The notes beneath the pieces were generated by a model. It saw only the letters and a program-made list of their open reading frames with translations. It made no database searches and was not told where the DNA came from. DNA of 64,000 nucleotides from positions 69,084,046-69,148,045 of the forward strand of contig NC_069125.1 of assembly GCF_026914265.1 (NCBI RefSeq), written 5' to 3'. Each line of letters opens with the position of its first letter. The first letter of the stretch is position 1. A program made the translations under genes and the position numbers. This document shows, one piece after another, positions 37,939-49,626 of this stretch. This stretch comes from Mya arenaria (Eukaryota; Mollusca; Bivalvia; Myida; Myidae).

Positions 37939-39143
37939 ATGACCATATCTAACATTGACGGGGTGAAATCTATCCAAGTCAGAGAAAACCGGATAGCCGC
38001 CATGTTGTCAACATTGACATCGATACAAAGGAAAAGCGTGTGTGTGACGCATACTGGAAATGCAAACAAGGGTAAGTTTAACTTTTAATAACACCGGTCC
38101 TTCTTATAGTATTGTTGAATTAAAGATTAAATCATCGCATAATATGAGGAAATCATAAATGGCCCGAATGGGGAACCCGGAAGTGACATTAAATAACAGT
38201 TACATGCCAGCTATACAGTATAACCTTGTATTCTATAGTATGAGCAGAAATGGTTTATTGGAGTCATGTATAAAAAGTTTCAGTTCTAAGCGATTGAACA
38301 CTCCCCCTTATGAATAATAATGTAATAGTTGACAAGTGACAATCGTGGGTGATACCAATCTGTAACTTTTGCATTGCTCAAACATTCACATACTTTGATT
38401 TTTGTTCTTACAGAAATTGTGGAACATGTTCACACACTCTGGCTGTAAAAGTGGACCTGGGAGGAAAATTGCCCCCGGTGTGGGGCTCGAACTCACAACC
38501 ACCAGAACACTAGCCCGGCGCTCTAACCAACTAAGCTGACCGGGCAGCTGGTTCTAACCCACACACACTACCCTCCCCCATTTACCGGTTAAGGCTGGTG
38601 GAGGGTCTCCTGCTATTTACCGTTGACACCATTAAAGTATTCTGATTGATGGAGATAAGGAAGTCCCCTTTTTATTGTCTTCAACAAGCCTACCGCAACA
38701 GGGGACCTAGCATAAGACCGGAAACCGCCCAGACACCCCCACACACATGATATTTGCCAGTCCAGGCAATGTCAACCGCAAGAGAAAACCAGTGATGACA
38801 AGTTTTACAAATAATCGGTAGGACCTATTTTAAAGCTTTTTATAACATTTAGTTTTACTTTGCTGTACACAAGTAATGGACTATTTGTCCAGAGAAAAAC
38901 AACAACCACAAAACATTAGCTATTATCTTGTCAATATTTCATTATGATATACATGTAGGAAGCAAACATCAAAGGCAGTAGCATTTACAGCTAGTATTAA
39001 AATATTTAACAATACATGTAACTGATTTATTTTAATACTGGCATCTTTTATTTATTTCAGAAAAGTGTGGTCTTTTGAAGAGAGTTCTTGAAGTTGTTCA
39101 GCATGTTGTTTTGATGGATTCTTGGAAGGATGTACCTCTATGA
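37939..39143 (+). CDS. Candidate small two-exon gene, 71 residues, unknown function
   Basis: Exon 1 coding part 37939-38071 and exon 2 39061-39143 join across a canonical intron (AAG G|GTAAGTT ... TTATTTCAG) into 71 codons ending TGA. The product starts MTISNIDGVKSIQVRENRIA, continues AAMLSTLTSIQRKSV and ends RVLEVVQHVVLMDSWKDVPL. It has no signal peptide or long hydrophobic helix; the C-terminal part could form an amphipathic helix. An in-frame TAG lies just before the ATG, so the start is fixed if the frame is right. A short upstream ORF begins at 37802 (MASRVVSLSDIPDKLS). The intron carries a tRNA-like repeat at 38.46-38.55 kb. It could instead be a spliced lncRNA. I do not recognise the protein; support is the clean splice sites, phase match and GC-rich 5' end. 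Confidence 0.42.
38430..38550 (-). mobile_element. tRNA-derived SINE head (minus strand) in intron of the small gene
   Basis: The minus strand reads GCCCGGTCAGCTTAGTTGG then TTAGAGCGCCGGGC (A box) and GTGAGTTCGAGCCCCAC (B box). The acceptor and anticodon arms pair poorly, so it is not a working tRNA gene. The body continues toward 38430. Further repeat-like sequence with matching GC-rich character lies at 38555-38760. Confidence 0.6.
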
Positions 39144-39345
39144 TGTTAGCTTCAGTTCTGGATTATAACACCAGTTGTTGCATATTTAATATCAGATTTA
39201 TTAAATACATTGTTGTTTTGCAAACATTACTTAAACTTTGATATTTCTTCGGTGTTTATGTATGATATTGTAGGTGAATATCTCTTTATTGCAATGGCAA
39301 ATATATTTTAAAATATATAGCATTAGCAGAAGTTATTTTTCACTG

Positions 39346-39534
39346 TTAAAGCTGCACTTTCACAGATTGATCACTTTGACAACTTACACAGGATTTGATT
39401 GCATTTATCATATTTTGGCTCGGAGAAGTTTGCTTTGTGATTTATATATTAGGTCTTAATTTAAAGAATGCCAAAATAAGCCGATTCTGAGACAAAAAGT
39501 GTCAAACTAGAATTCTGTGAGAGTGCAACTTTAA
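39346..39534. mobile_element. MITE with TTAA flanks, AGCTGCACTCTCACAGATT-type ends (copy 1, short)
   Basis: Begins TTAAAGCTGCACTTTCACAG and ends CTGTGAGAGTGCAACTTTAA. Same family as 60484-60847. The TTAA at both ends suggests a TTAA target duplication. Confidence 0.8.
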
Positions 39535-39838
39535 GAATACTATTAATCGAGTGTGCATGTGATCCGGACTCTGAACATTGGATGAACTATCATTAAATAT
39601 TGTAGATTTACGTAAATGGCCCAAAATATAAGAATAACAATGAAAATATGTACATGTTTGACTTGTTCTTTATTCATAATAAGTCTAAGTCTTTACAGCA
39701 CATGTTTGGCAGAATCAAGTTCTAATGAACATAATAATTGATTTAAATGTACAGTGAAATAAATTGTTTTATACAGAAAATAATACCTTAACGATTAAGA
39801 CCGATCTGTTCTCGTTTTTTTTTTGGTGGCTCAAATAT

Positions 39839-40169
39839 TTATCTGAGTTTTGGAGGAGGCCTAGCTGGTGTGAGCTGGTCGAATACAGTAGCTGCTTGAG
39901 GGTCAGGGTTTTCTTGATTGGATTTCCAGTCGACAAGTGCTGATATGAAAATAAGAAATCTATGAAATGTGTCGGAATGACAGCTACAAAAGCCATTGTT
40001 TACATAGGATCCATACGAGTAGATGAGATTCGGAAGCATGCGATGGTTCGGACAAAAATTTAGTTGTACGATATTTCCTGATTTACTTTGAAAGCAAAGC
40101 AGTTTATAAAAACTACATAACGGTATCAACAAAAATACCTCTATCTTGAATGAAATCAATCGTGTCCAT
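39839..40169 (-). CDS. Candidate small two-exon ORF, 43 residues, Pro-rich C-terminus, unknown function
   Basis: Exon 40169-40139 (MDTIDFIQDR, donor GAG|GTATTT) joins in phase to exon 39939-39839 (acceptor CATATCAG), which encodes ALVDWKSNQENPDPQAATVF and DQLTPARPPPKLR before a TAA. The second exon has the look of conserved coding sequence: charged, Pro-rich, clean stop. The ATG exon itself follows a plausible acceptor (AATATCAG), so the real protein may begin further upstream near 40.5 kb. There a minus-strand ATG in good context (40503) opens only a 14-codon frame, overlapping a second open frame. AATAAA occurs on this strand near 39.67 kb. Not recognised. Confidence 0.4.
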
Positions 40170-40719
40170 GTTGAACCTGATATTAAATGGCCATTACTGG
40201 CAGTAATGCCGATTTGACAACACAAGCCAAAGCAAAATGTACGATGTTTATAGTTTAAAAATAGTAACACTTATTTAGGTCATGCGCGGACAATTTCAGT
40301 ATTAAATAAATTTTGAGCGGATTGAAATAAGTAGTTTTGTTCAAAAAAATACTTTTGTACAGACGTATAGATGTTTCGCCTTTGAACGATCTTTCAAAAT
40401 TTCCAAGTTCAGCTGTTGATGAGGTCTTCCACAGAGTCTGATACAGCACTTGTATTTTTCTAAATAACTCGCTGGTTTCGAATACGGAACGAATTGGAAG
40501 CCATCTTTAGTCGGCCTGGCTACCTTGTATCCGAATTACAAGTGCCATGACAACACCTTTTTACCATAATACTTAAAAAGGCGAGGAATTGCCAGCGCAT
40601 GTATATGACGGACTCTGGTCAGTTTGACGGACAAAATGGCGGATAGCAACACGGCTTATCAGCCCTGCATTCTGATTGGCTGATAGGACCTGTCAATCAA
40701 ATCCTGTCGTAAGGTCAAT

Positions 40720-42612
40720 TAGATATATCATTACGTATAGCACAGTGTACTGCACCGCGTGCGCGTTACCATGGTTTTAAGGGGCCGTTTAGATAAAAGG
40801 ACAATAAAAACATATTCAGCATTTACATCCATGAAACGATAGGAAATACATAGCGGGTTATGACGATATATATTTAACTTAACTGAATTTGTTTATGAGC
40901 ATGGCAGTCCAGGTTTGGATCATCCCTCATACAATCAACAATGGACAGATAATCGTATCTAGTTTTTTTTAATATTGACCTGGTGATCAAACACGACTCA
41001 TGATCAAGCTTGATCGAAAATTCACGCGATCGCTCATTTAGATCAAGGTTTGTAAAGAATGACAAACAAATGGTGCCTCTCGAGTGTAACAAAGTCTTCT
41101 GTTAAAATCACAGAACTCTCTGACAGGACATCACCCATAAGCACTCTGAACATAGGCGCAATGGAGACCAAAATAAAATACCCGATCAAGTTTAAGGAAA
41201 TTTGGTAGAAAATGCTTTAGTGTTAACAATGTTTTCCAAAATTTGACCCAACATGACCTGTGCTCAAACTTAACTTGTATGTTAATAAGCATCTGACCAA
41301 ATTTCATGAATATTGGGTAAAGTTTTTATATGAATTGCCTTGGCAAAATTTATCTACTTTTTTCCTAATACCCTACTTTTCGACCCTTCACGTATAGCAT
41401 ATTTCACTGACACACATTTCATAAATATTGGGTATCAAATTTGACCTCTACAGTTAAACTTTTTTTTCAAATGGCCCACCTGGTCAGACAAGGTAATATG
41501 ATCCAACTTGACTTTTGAAACAACATTTGAAAAAAGGCTTTCATATTTGACCTAGTGACCTATTTGCATAATCTGATTTCATATTTAAGCTAGATTTTAT
41601 ATTAAAATAGAAATACTGATATCATGATCTTATTTCATAAAGATTGTGTAGAAATAGTGACCGCCTAGAGTGTTAACAATCACTATGTTGACTTCACACA
41701 AAATAAATGACCATTCAGATTTTGGATCAATTAAATACAGTGCAATAATTTGGATGAACACCTATATAATTTGCATTTGATCACGGGTAAAGTTGGCCTT
41801 TTTCGAATATATTGTGTGTAATATTTCCTTGAATAAACTTTCTTCTTCTTCTTCTTATATATACAACATTTTTCCTTGGAAGGTTCTCAAATGAAATGGG
41901 CAGATATTGGAGACCATATAAACATCATAAAAAATTTAATTGATCAAATAAACCAATGTAAACTGTACAGGACGGTCAAAATTAATAATAAAACAAACAC
42001 ATTTACAAATAAAACAAATAAAGACACAGAACAATTCAAGTAGGAAATAATGATACTGAAATGACAATGATAATGATTTTGTATGTTGAGTATTGGGAAT
42101 GTTATTGCAATTTACCGTAGAATCAAGGTTTAAATGTATAAATTAAAAATAATCATTAAATCTGTATTATTTTGGTGACTCCATTTCCCTTGAAAATACA
42201 AAAAGCAAATTTAAAATGAACAAACCTTGGAACTTTCAGGGAATATTAGCATATTCGATGAAAAGTAAATAAATTTAAGGATCATCTGTTGAAAGTGGAT
42301 TATTTTTCAAATTGACTTGCAAACGTTTTCATAATGTGTTAGAAGTGATATCTGGAAATACATGATTTTCACCAAATATCATTTAAGTGTAATGTTTATT
42401 GAATGATAAAAGATAACCTTTAAATACCTTAACTCTACAGCGATAAAAAATGCAAACTACATGTTTTATCTTCAATTCACACTGTTTAGTACTGCATTCA
42501 TCTCAAATAAAAAAAGAGTTCACTTAACAGATTATCTGTCATGCATTTCACCAAATATTATATTGCACATTTTAGCAAGCAAACCAAACTTAGGAACGTT
42601 TTATAATAATGT
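40720..42612. other. Gene-free stretch, partly 3' UTR of the membrane-protein gene
   Basis: 41.1-41.6 kb contains repeat-like phrases (AACATGACCTGTGCTCAAAC, TTGACCTAGTGACCTATTTG) shared with 37.3-37.5 kb. 42.4-42.6 kb is likely 3' UTR of the minus-strand gene. A CTTCTTCTTCTTCTT run lies at about 41840. Confidence 0.4.
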
Positions 42613-44162
42613 TCAGAAACATTGGTAATTATGAGCTTGGACTTCACAAGGTGTGGACATGGCGTACATGTTCACATTACAATGTTTGATCAGATCGTCC
42701 TCTATACAGTCGGGTAAAGACGGCAATCTCTTTTTGTACGATACCTTTTCAACATTCTGCGTGTCCATGTTCACCTGATTGTATTTCTTATAGTTCTGGC
42801 AAGCTCTTATCGTTTCATAAGCTATTTGAGGTGTAACCAAGCCTTGGTCAGAACACTTGTCATTTAAAACTGAATTCTTCATGACAAAGGGGGATAGGTA
42901 AGCTGTGTTGTTATAGCTCTGAGCAACATTTTCAACTTTAATCTCAGGAGTTCTAATGTTAAGATTGTCAATATGGAATTCATCCATGGCACTGAACTCC
43001 TTTTCAAGATTTCCAGCAACAGTTGGTACCATTGCAAATCTTGGTGAAGCAACTTTGTTAAAAGCAGATTTAAAAGCAAGTTTTTTAGCACTGGGAAATG
43101 GGCTGTATCTGTCTTCCAATTCCTTAACATTCCTTCTCTCCACTTGAACATCCAGAAGTTTGTTTTCCCTTAGCACATTTTGCTTTTTCTTATTCATCAT
43201 ACGTTTTGAAAAAGCTCTTTGGTCAAATGGATTTGAAACCCTCCTGCCAATGATTACCACAGAGTTGTCACAAACATTATTATCTACAGCATCATCAAAA
43301 CTCTGTGACCTTGGACGTGACTTGATACTTTCATATGTATGGTGCTCTGTCATACTCTCATTGGAGTTGGTCCGACTTCCTCTTCTAAATGGTGATCTCA
43401 TTAATTCTTCTCTGCTAGTTTCCGGCTGTTCTGATGATGAACTACTATCTTCCATATCCATGACATAATCCTCACTCTCTAATTCGTCTGCCCTCATATT
43501 GTTGCCAACCAAATCAATGTTGATGCTGTCATAAGTGTGTTCAGAGTATCTTGCTTTGGAAGTTATTGGTGGTAGCTCTCTATCTCTGCATGAAGTTGGA
43601 GTATAAAATATGGAAGGGTCGGTTGCTCTACACCTTGAAGCAAGTGGAGAACATGCTGCAACTCTTGGAGGCAATAACAGGGTTTTCTTGTTCAAAGACT
43701 TGTACAGATTCTTTTCAATTTTCGATTGCATTAGCTTTTCATACAAGGACATGCTATCATATGAGTGGCGCCTGTTGTTGTATTGGGTATGGCCTTCTAC
43801 TTCCAATTTGTTCTTTGTTTTCCTTTCAATGTCATCTGAAACATCCCAGAAACTTCCTGGTGAGGCAAGTGATCTATCAAAAAGGTCCTTTTCTGAGTCG
43901 AAATCCTCAGTTCTTCCTACTCCAATGTCAGAATGTCTTCTGAATGATCCCTTTCTTCCTATGTCATTTTCTAAGTACTGTTTGACCAATTTATGTCGTG
44001 GTGTTTCAAACAATGGTGGTCTACGAACACTAGGCTTGACAACCTTGATTTGTGGTCCACATTTCGGAATGACGTATGACTTGCTCAGAGATTCTTCTGA
44101 GTGGGAGCCATTTGAAGACTCGAATGATTCTGCACTTCTTGAAAAAGCTTCATTAACAGCAC
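42613..44162 (-). CDS. Membrane protein last coding exon (515 codons) with four tyrosine motifs
   Basis: A 1550-bp exon after TTATTTCAG that stays open to the stop at 42613. It contains HSYDSM, HTYDSI, HTYESI and AYETI, several RRxS/RxxS sites, an acidic Ser run (MEDSSSSSE) and a KKRLPSLPDC segment near the end. Codon use is ordinary. A candidate poly(A) signal AATAAA lies at 42400-42395 on this strand, about 210 bp past the stop. Confidence 0.85.
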
Positions 44163-46095
44163 CTGAAATAAATTTAAGAAAAATCTATCTATCTTCAATA
44201 GAACAACATTGTTGCGGCTAGCATAAGTGAGGCAAGGCATCAAACTGATATTTTCACTCTTGTTTTTTCACTGATAAAACTCCATCTTTCATTGAAATAC
44301 ATTAAAGAAAATGTTTTCTTATGATACAATATTATATGCAATGCCTTCTTTATATCAAACAAAACCTAAGAAATACCAGACCATTTTTGGTGAGCTGTGT
44401 TTCCAGGCTCTCGGATGACTGTGACTGCTGATTGGAGCTGGAAGACTGGGACAAGTTGTGGAGACTCAAGTATGACACCCGTGGCACCGACAGGAAGTTG
44501 GAATCGGCCTGACCTCCCGAAAGGCTACCACTTGAGGCCTAGAATATACAAGATATATTTTATAGATTACACATTCAAACCTACTAGCAACTAACGTTTT
44601 TTGTTCTTGACTATATTTGAAAATTACAACTAGATTATTAATATTTTTTGTCATCTTAAATCAACATCAATAACCTTAGGTGTAAATATTCTTTAATATT
44701 ATTACATATTAAAGTAATAATACATTCAAACCTCTATAACAGTCTGGAAGGAGTCATCGAAGAAACTGTGTTCACTGCCACAGGATGGCTCCTGAGCTGG
44801 AAAGCGTAACTCTTAAGTGTATAATGCTTTATATTTATTGTCCTAGCCAATTAGCAATATAGGTCTTGTATAAGAGAAATTATAATACTTTTTTTCTGGA
44901 ATTCAGCAAACCGGATGTGTTACCTATCAGGAGTGCAAAGGTCACCATGACCTTGAGCATTGACCATCTTACCCAATAAATCAATACTGTTTATATTATG
45001 GCCATAACCAGTGCATAGTTATTTAAAAGATAATGATCAGAAGAAAAGATTGACACAGTGGAAAATGGCGTTGGACAAAGTTATCCCAACTTGTATACCA
45101 TGCTTCACAGGCAACACTGTAACAAATGTGAACAATTGAATACATAATATACTAACCATGTAGAGCAGGGGCGTCTGGTTTAGGAGAGACCACTGTTTCA
45201 TAAGTATGGTTTGTTTCTTCTGTTGTTACACAATTACTGTTGTTTTGCTGTATGGATTCAACAAGTATATGAAATTGAAATTAAAGGCACAAATGCCATG
45301 TCTACATTATACTGCCTAAAATTAACCGCTGGGATACTTATATATATAAGTACACTAGCATTAAAAATAAAACATTTTCTTGAGGAGAATGACCCAAAAT
45401 ATCCCCTACAAATATAACAATAGATAATCAAAATAAGAATGTTTAATAGCGATTTATTGGACAACCCCAGTCAGATATTCTGAATAAAATCATTAGTCAC
45501 TATGTCATTCTTGAAAAAACTGATTTAAATGATTTTGTCAGGAACATGTTTTTAAACAGCATTTATAATTTTCAACAGTTCCTTGCTCTTTCCATGATAT
45601 TAGAGTTGCTACCTGCTCTGTTTGTACCTCCGACTGTGCCATGTTACGTATGTAGTCAACCCGGGCTGACAGGGCAAGGTCACCGCGTGCCAGGTGCTTC
45701 TTACGGAACTTCTCAAAGTATTTCTGTTGGAGTTCATCCTCGGACAGTTTGCGGCGACAGCCCCTGTAATTGCATGAAATTCAGAATTTTATATTAATTC
45801 TTAAAAAAGAAAAGAAAAGTTTAAGAAAGAACATTCAGTTTTATTTAACAATATTGGAAAAAGAAGATATTTTCACTAGTATGGGTGTATTTAACTGACT
45901 TATTTTATACATCAGACCGTATATTTTTTATTATTTAGATGTTTACAAAATATTTGTAGAAATTATAAACATTGCATTACTAATCAGACAACATACATGC
46001 AAGATGCAATCACTGTAACCAATGTAACACCAGTAGCAAGCCCAACAAGGAATAGAACATCCATCTTACAGCAGGGGCAGTCTTTTCTATTGCCT
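42613..46095 (-). CDS. Unrecognised single-pass membrane protein with long Ser-rich tail and five tyrosine motifs (5' end uncertain)
   Basis: Six exons (46095-45997, 45763-45613, 45247-45157, 44796-44732, 44538-44382, 44162-42613) join in phase into about 703 residues ending in a TAA-type stop region at 42613. Near the start is CPCCK, then one hydrophobic helix (DVLFLVGLATGVTLVTVIA), then a basic stop-transfer stretch (CRRKLSEDE...FRKKH). The rest is hydrophilic, Ser-rich and probably cytoplasmic and disordered. Five motifs of form Y-[ED]-[ST]-[VIM] recur: HTYETV, HSYDSM, HTYDSI, HTYESI and AYETI, at about residues 99, 322, 398, 464 and 636. Such sites could be SH2-binding or endocytic signals; that is inference. 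A strong-Kozak ATG at 46064 would begin translation at the helix, but upstream exons with an ectodomain could also exist. One donor (ATG|GTCTGG, 44381) is weak but required by phase. I do not recognise the family. Confidence 0.85.
44382..44538 (-). CDS. Membrane protein exon: Ser/Gln-rich linker
   Basis: Acceptor ATTCTAG. Encodes ASSGSLSGGQADSNFL, then VPRVSYLSLHNLSQSSSS and SSESLETQLTKN. The exit phase required by the next exon forces the unusual donor GTCTGG; a nearby GTATTT would break the frame. Confidence 0.7.
44732..44796 (-). CDS. Membrane protein exon: acidic SFFDDSFQ segment
   Basis: Acceptor TTTCCAG, donor GAG|GTTTGA. Encodes QEPSCGSEHSFFDDSFQTVI and E. The 65-bp length fits entry phase 1 and exit phase 0. 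Confidence 0.75.
45157..45247 (-). CDS. Membrane protein exon with first tyrosine motif (HTYETV)
   Basis: Acceptor ATACAG, donor CATG|GTTAGT. Encodes QNNSNCVTTEETNHTYETVV and a Pro-rich end. Phase joins both neighbours. Confidence 0.75.
45613..45763 (-). CDS. Membrane protein exon: basic juxtamembrane region
   Basis: Begins after ATTACAG and encodes CRRKLSEDELQQKYFEKF, then KKHLARGDLALSARVDYI and QSEVQTEQ. The run of Arg/Lys right after the helix fits a cytoplasmic juxtamembrane segment. The donor could be CAG|GTAGCA (used here) or GAG|GTACAA 12 bases earlier. Both keep phase 0, so alternative donors are possible. Confidence 0.8.
45997..46095 (-). CDS. Membrane protein exon with transmembrane helix
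   Basis: Acceptor TTTCCAG, donor AT|GTATGTTG. Encodes NRKDCPCCK followed by the hydrophobic helix. ATG at 46064-46062 has A at -3 and G at +4. No in-frame stop precedes it within the exon, so whether this ATG or an upstream exon starts the protein is open. Confidence 0.8.
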
Positions 46096-46324
46096 CTGGA
46101 AAGAAAACAAATACTCATGTTATGTCTAAATCAATTTTAATTATGGTACATAATTATATAATTTTAGTGTTGAAAGTTCAGCCCACCAGATCACTGCTTA
46201 GTTTTGTGTTTGGTTGATGTAGAACATATTACATATGCTCACTCATATACTCAAGACATCAGAACCTTATAACCATCTGTGATGGCAGTGTTTCAATATT
46301 TATAATGTTCTGCTGTTGATTGTC

Positions 46325-46501
46325 CACCAGTCAATTGTAACCACCGCTTCACCAGGTGTGGAGAATAGCGGGGACTTTGACTTCCGGTCCAGCCAACCCC
46401 GGGTAAAATCCCCATGCTGCGGGGACGTACTGCTGGTAAAATCCCTGCCAAATATCCCCGCACCCCAGGGACCCTAGGTAAGTGATAACAATTGACTGGT
46501 G
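46325..46501. mobile_element. 177-bp palindromic MITE, CACCAGTCAATTGT ends
   Basis: Left end CACCAGTCAATTGT and right end ACAATTGACTGGTG are perfect 14-bp inverted repeats. The GC-rich interior has internal repeats of GGTAAAATCCC and GCGGGGA. Confidence 0.75.
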
Positions 46502-48035
46502 CATAGCTTGGAAAAAAGCATGCAACATAATAAAAAAAAATAGGATTTTTAATATTAAAGTTTAGTTTTAGGGAATGTTGGACCTCTAATATAAAACAAA
46601 GAGTGCTGCAAAGTGAAAGCCGCCCTCCGTCTATTTAGGCTCCTGAATACCATATACCATACAAATTATTTAGCCTTGTGCAACTTAATCCCTGTATAGT
46701 CTACGCCATTTACGCCTCAACTAATCAAAGTTGAGGATTTCTTAGTATGCAAGCAGAAGTCCTAAACACATTCATTAAGAGCTAGCCGTTAGAGGACACC
46801 CATAATTAGATAATAACAAGCTACTAAAATGGGTGGGGTGGAGGTTCTTCACAAAGTAATTGACAACAATGTATAATCATATGTTAACTAAATTGAGGGC
46901 ATTCAACTGTTCATAGTCCATTCGATGCTTACTACTTGTATGTACATTACCAATAATATAGCAAGAAACAGGAACATGTCAGGTATGTTCGAGAAATATG
47001 CCCTGATCAGTTGTTAAAATTTCCCGCCAAATGTCAATACCTCAGCCAATGCACGCAGCAATATATAAACAATATTTGGAGTAACTATATGTTGACCGTA
47101 AAGTATCACTATATATTACAATTTTAGGAATACTGTATTTTTTTTTATTTATAGCCGTCCTTTTAATTCAATTATGAAAGTTATTTTTTCTATTTTTATT
47201 CGCTGCATATTGTTCGGGTCAAAATCAAGGTCGTATTTCTCTATGCAGGTACGTGCACTGACATTGGACTCTATACAGTTATAAGGCAAAGTCGTAAAAC
47301 ATTTCAATATAATTATCTACACGATTTCTTAGTACTGTATTATAATCATTGTTGAAGATTAAAAAATGCATCCATGAATGAAACAAATACGTTGAAATGA
47401 GATAACAAAGATATGACTCCATCTCTACAAACGACACGTAGGACATGTACATTTTTTGACCTCTAAGTCAGTAGTCATGAATTGGACTCTCATGTTTTTG
47501 GCCAAAATATAGTTTTCTTGGTAATGCAACCGAAAGCACTGATTTAATCATTCTTTTACTCTAATCTACGAAATTGCAGAGCAAATGATTTAAGTATAAA
47601 CAAATAGTTAGGATTTAGTGAGGTACGTGCGAACCTACGCCGGTACTGAAGTAAAGACAAAATATAAAAAAAACTCCGCCTTAACCACTGGGCCACAATA
47701 ACTTTTACAACAGAGATGGGTATTTTGATCTTTTAACAATACATTGATAACTTCACGTGATAATTTAATGTCAATTAACCAATCACGCAACAACGAATCG
47801 CTGAAATCTGCTATTGAAAATGGTGGTCTTCAAAGACAATATTTGAGCAAACATCAACATCTTCAAAAGGGTTCCAGCTTAACAAACCTAATGATTTAAC
47901 ACACTTTATTTGTAATAAAAGAGAAGTGCATTTAAAAACATAAGCGAGTCCTTTTATTAGACAATAAATTAGAAAGTCACTCGACACTATTTAATTATGA
48001 ATGGGACACTTCACTAAACGACCTTTGGTCATGGA
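46502..48035. other. Stretch without a recognised gene
   Basis: Upstream exons of the minus-strand membrane-protein gene could lie here, but none could be supported. CCAATCA at about 47780 and the GC shift near 47.77-47.86 kb could mark a promoter; that is a guess. Confidence 0.3.
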
Positions 48036-48039
48036 CTTA

Positions 48040-48228
48040 CTATGGAGAATATGCATTGGTCTTTATACAGACAGTTCATTGACTAATCATGGAGGACATG
48101 CCTTGGTCTCTATACGAACAGTACATTGACCAACTATATATATATGGAGGACACTCCTTGGTCTCTATAGATAAAAATACATGTAGTTCATTCGCCAACC
48201 ATGGAGGACATGCCTTGGTCTTGAAAGT
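48040..48228. repeat. Short tandem repeat, about 55-65 bp unit, 4 copies
   Basis: ATGGAGGACATGCCTTGGTC and variants occur four times, each followed by T(C/T)TATA and preceded by TCATTGAC(T)AA(T)C or close forms. Confidence 0.75.
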
Positions 48229-48381
48229 CCTGAAAGTAAAGACAGTAACAACAGAATAGTTACGACAGTATTTGCAATGGCAAAAATACCACCGTCATGA
48301 CTGTTTAATTGGTTGCTGCTGAGTTTGCAGTATTTTAAAAAGTTAAAATGTATTGATAAGAGATAATAAATATACAACTAG

Positions 48382-48483
<102 letters not shown>

Positions 48484-49626
48484 CATAGTAATATTTGGTT
48501 TTAAGATAAAACTAAGTAGTCGCATTAGCTTTCATGTTGGAAGCTTGTCATCCAAAGACAGCTCCCATTAAAATTACATCATAACATCTTGAAAACGGCA
48601 ACTATTATTAAATATATATTTAATTAAAATCAGTATTCTTGATATAAACAAGTTTAAAGTCGAAGTATACTTTTGTGGAGAAGAAAGTAAGGTATCACTG
48701 ATGCATAGGGCCAATAATCTAAATCCCAGTTGATACAAACGGCCCATAAACCAGTTTATAGGTCCATCTATCCTATCGATATCGCGGTCCCTTCAGACCA
48801 TAGGTTACCCGGTCGGTATCGACCGTGACGCATTATTATTCATCAGAGGTTTGATAATGATAAGTCTGCAATAAATATGTTGTATGCATAGCATCTTATC
48901 TCTGGTGTACGAATGCTGTGATACCGGCTTTTCTTAATATAATATAACGGAGCAGTCACCTGGTCGCAGTCAACAGTTTCACGGCCTACTTTACGATAAT
49001 AACGCTTCCAAGTGCATCGTAAGTGTCAAGGCTGCTAACAGTATAGAGTTTACCTTCGACGCAAACTCAAGTACATGCATCATAATCTGATGTAAACATT
49101 GCATGAATTGCAAATTTTACAAGCCTCACATGGGTCTGAGCTGAATGGGACACGTCCTACAAACACTCTGAGGTTCTCATATTTTGCCAATGACAATTAA
49201 TCAACGATTGATCTCCTGAGTTGATCGGATTAATTTTGGGTTTGTAAGTTGTAGAATGATATGAAATTCTTTTCCATTTGGTATACATGTACCAGTGAAT
49301 CTGCCGATTTTATCCTTTTTTATTGAGAACAATATGCGGAAGATTGTAAAAAATATTCCATTCCATTTCATTGATCTTTTCAATGCCAGTTTTGCCACCA
49401 TTTTCTTTAAATAATTTTATGCATTATTCAACAGGTTGGTAACAGGAGAAGTCCTACCAACACAAACTCGCACCACTAGAAAGTCAGGCCATATACAGAG
49501 AAGTAGCCCCACATATGTATTATATAGGCGAACAGGTAGATTCATTAAAGTAGCTTAACATATAGACCTTAAGTTAATTTAACATCATAAATTCTTAATC
49601 AATAAAATACTTATATAAAAGATTTC

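Larger units (their letters stand above)
37712..40719. repeat. 3.0-kb block bounded by matching inverted terminal sequences (17 bp plus internal 12 bp)
   Basis: The left edge reads AATTGACCTTACGACAG and the right edge is its exact reverse complement (40703-40719). Further in, TGTCCGTCAAAC occurs about 70 bp from the left end (near 37778) and again, inverted, about 85 bp from the right end (near 40622-40634). Both candidate small genes lie inside and point inward. No clear target-site duplication was seen. It may be a DNA element that carries or captured genes, or two convergent promoters sharing a motif block. Confidence 0.5.

Noticed and set aside
38462-38545. Possible minus-strand tRNA gene
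   Set aside because: Acceptor stem is offset by extra G residues and the anticodon loop is too long; better as a SINE head.
40255-40503. Minus-strand frame reading LFRKIQVLYQTLWKTSSTAE as an LYR-motif protein exon
   Set aside because: Some resemblance to an LYR helix, but no ATG in this frame, an upstream stop, and no in-phase join to the 40169 exon; left as an open possibility only.
43160-44221. Plus-strand ORFs up to 203 codons
   Set aside because: Shadows of the long minus-strand coding exon, which has splice sites, phase continuity and sensible composition.
49201-49401. Minus-strand ORF of 66 codons as an upstream exon of the membrane-protein gene
   Set aside because: No acceptor/donor pair in the needed phase and composition looks random.
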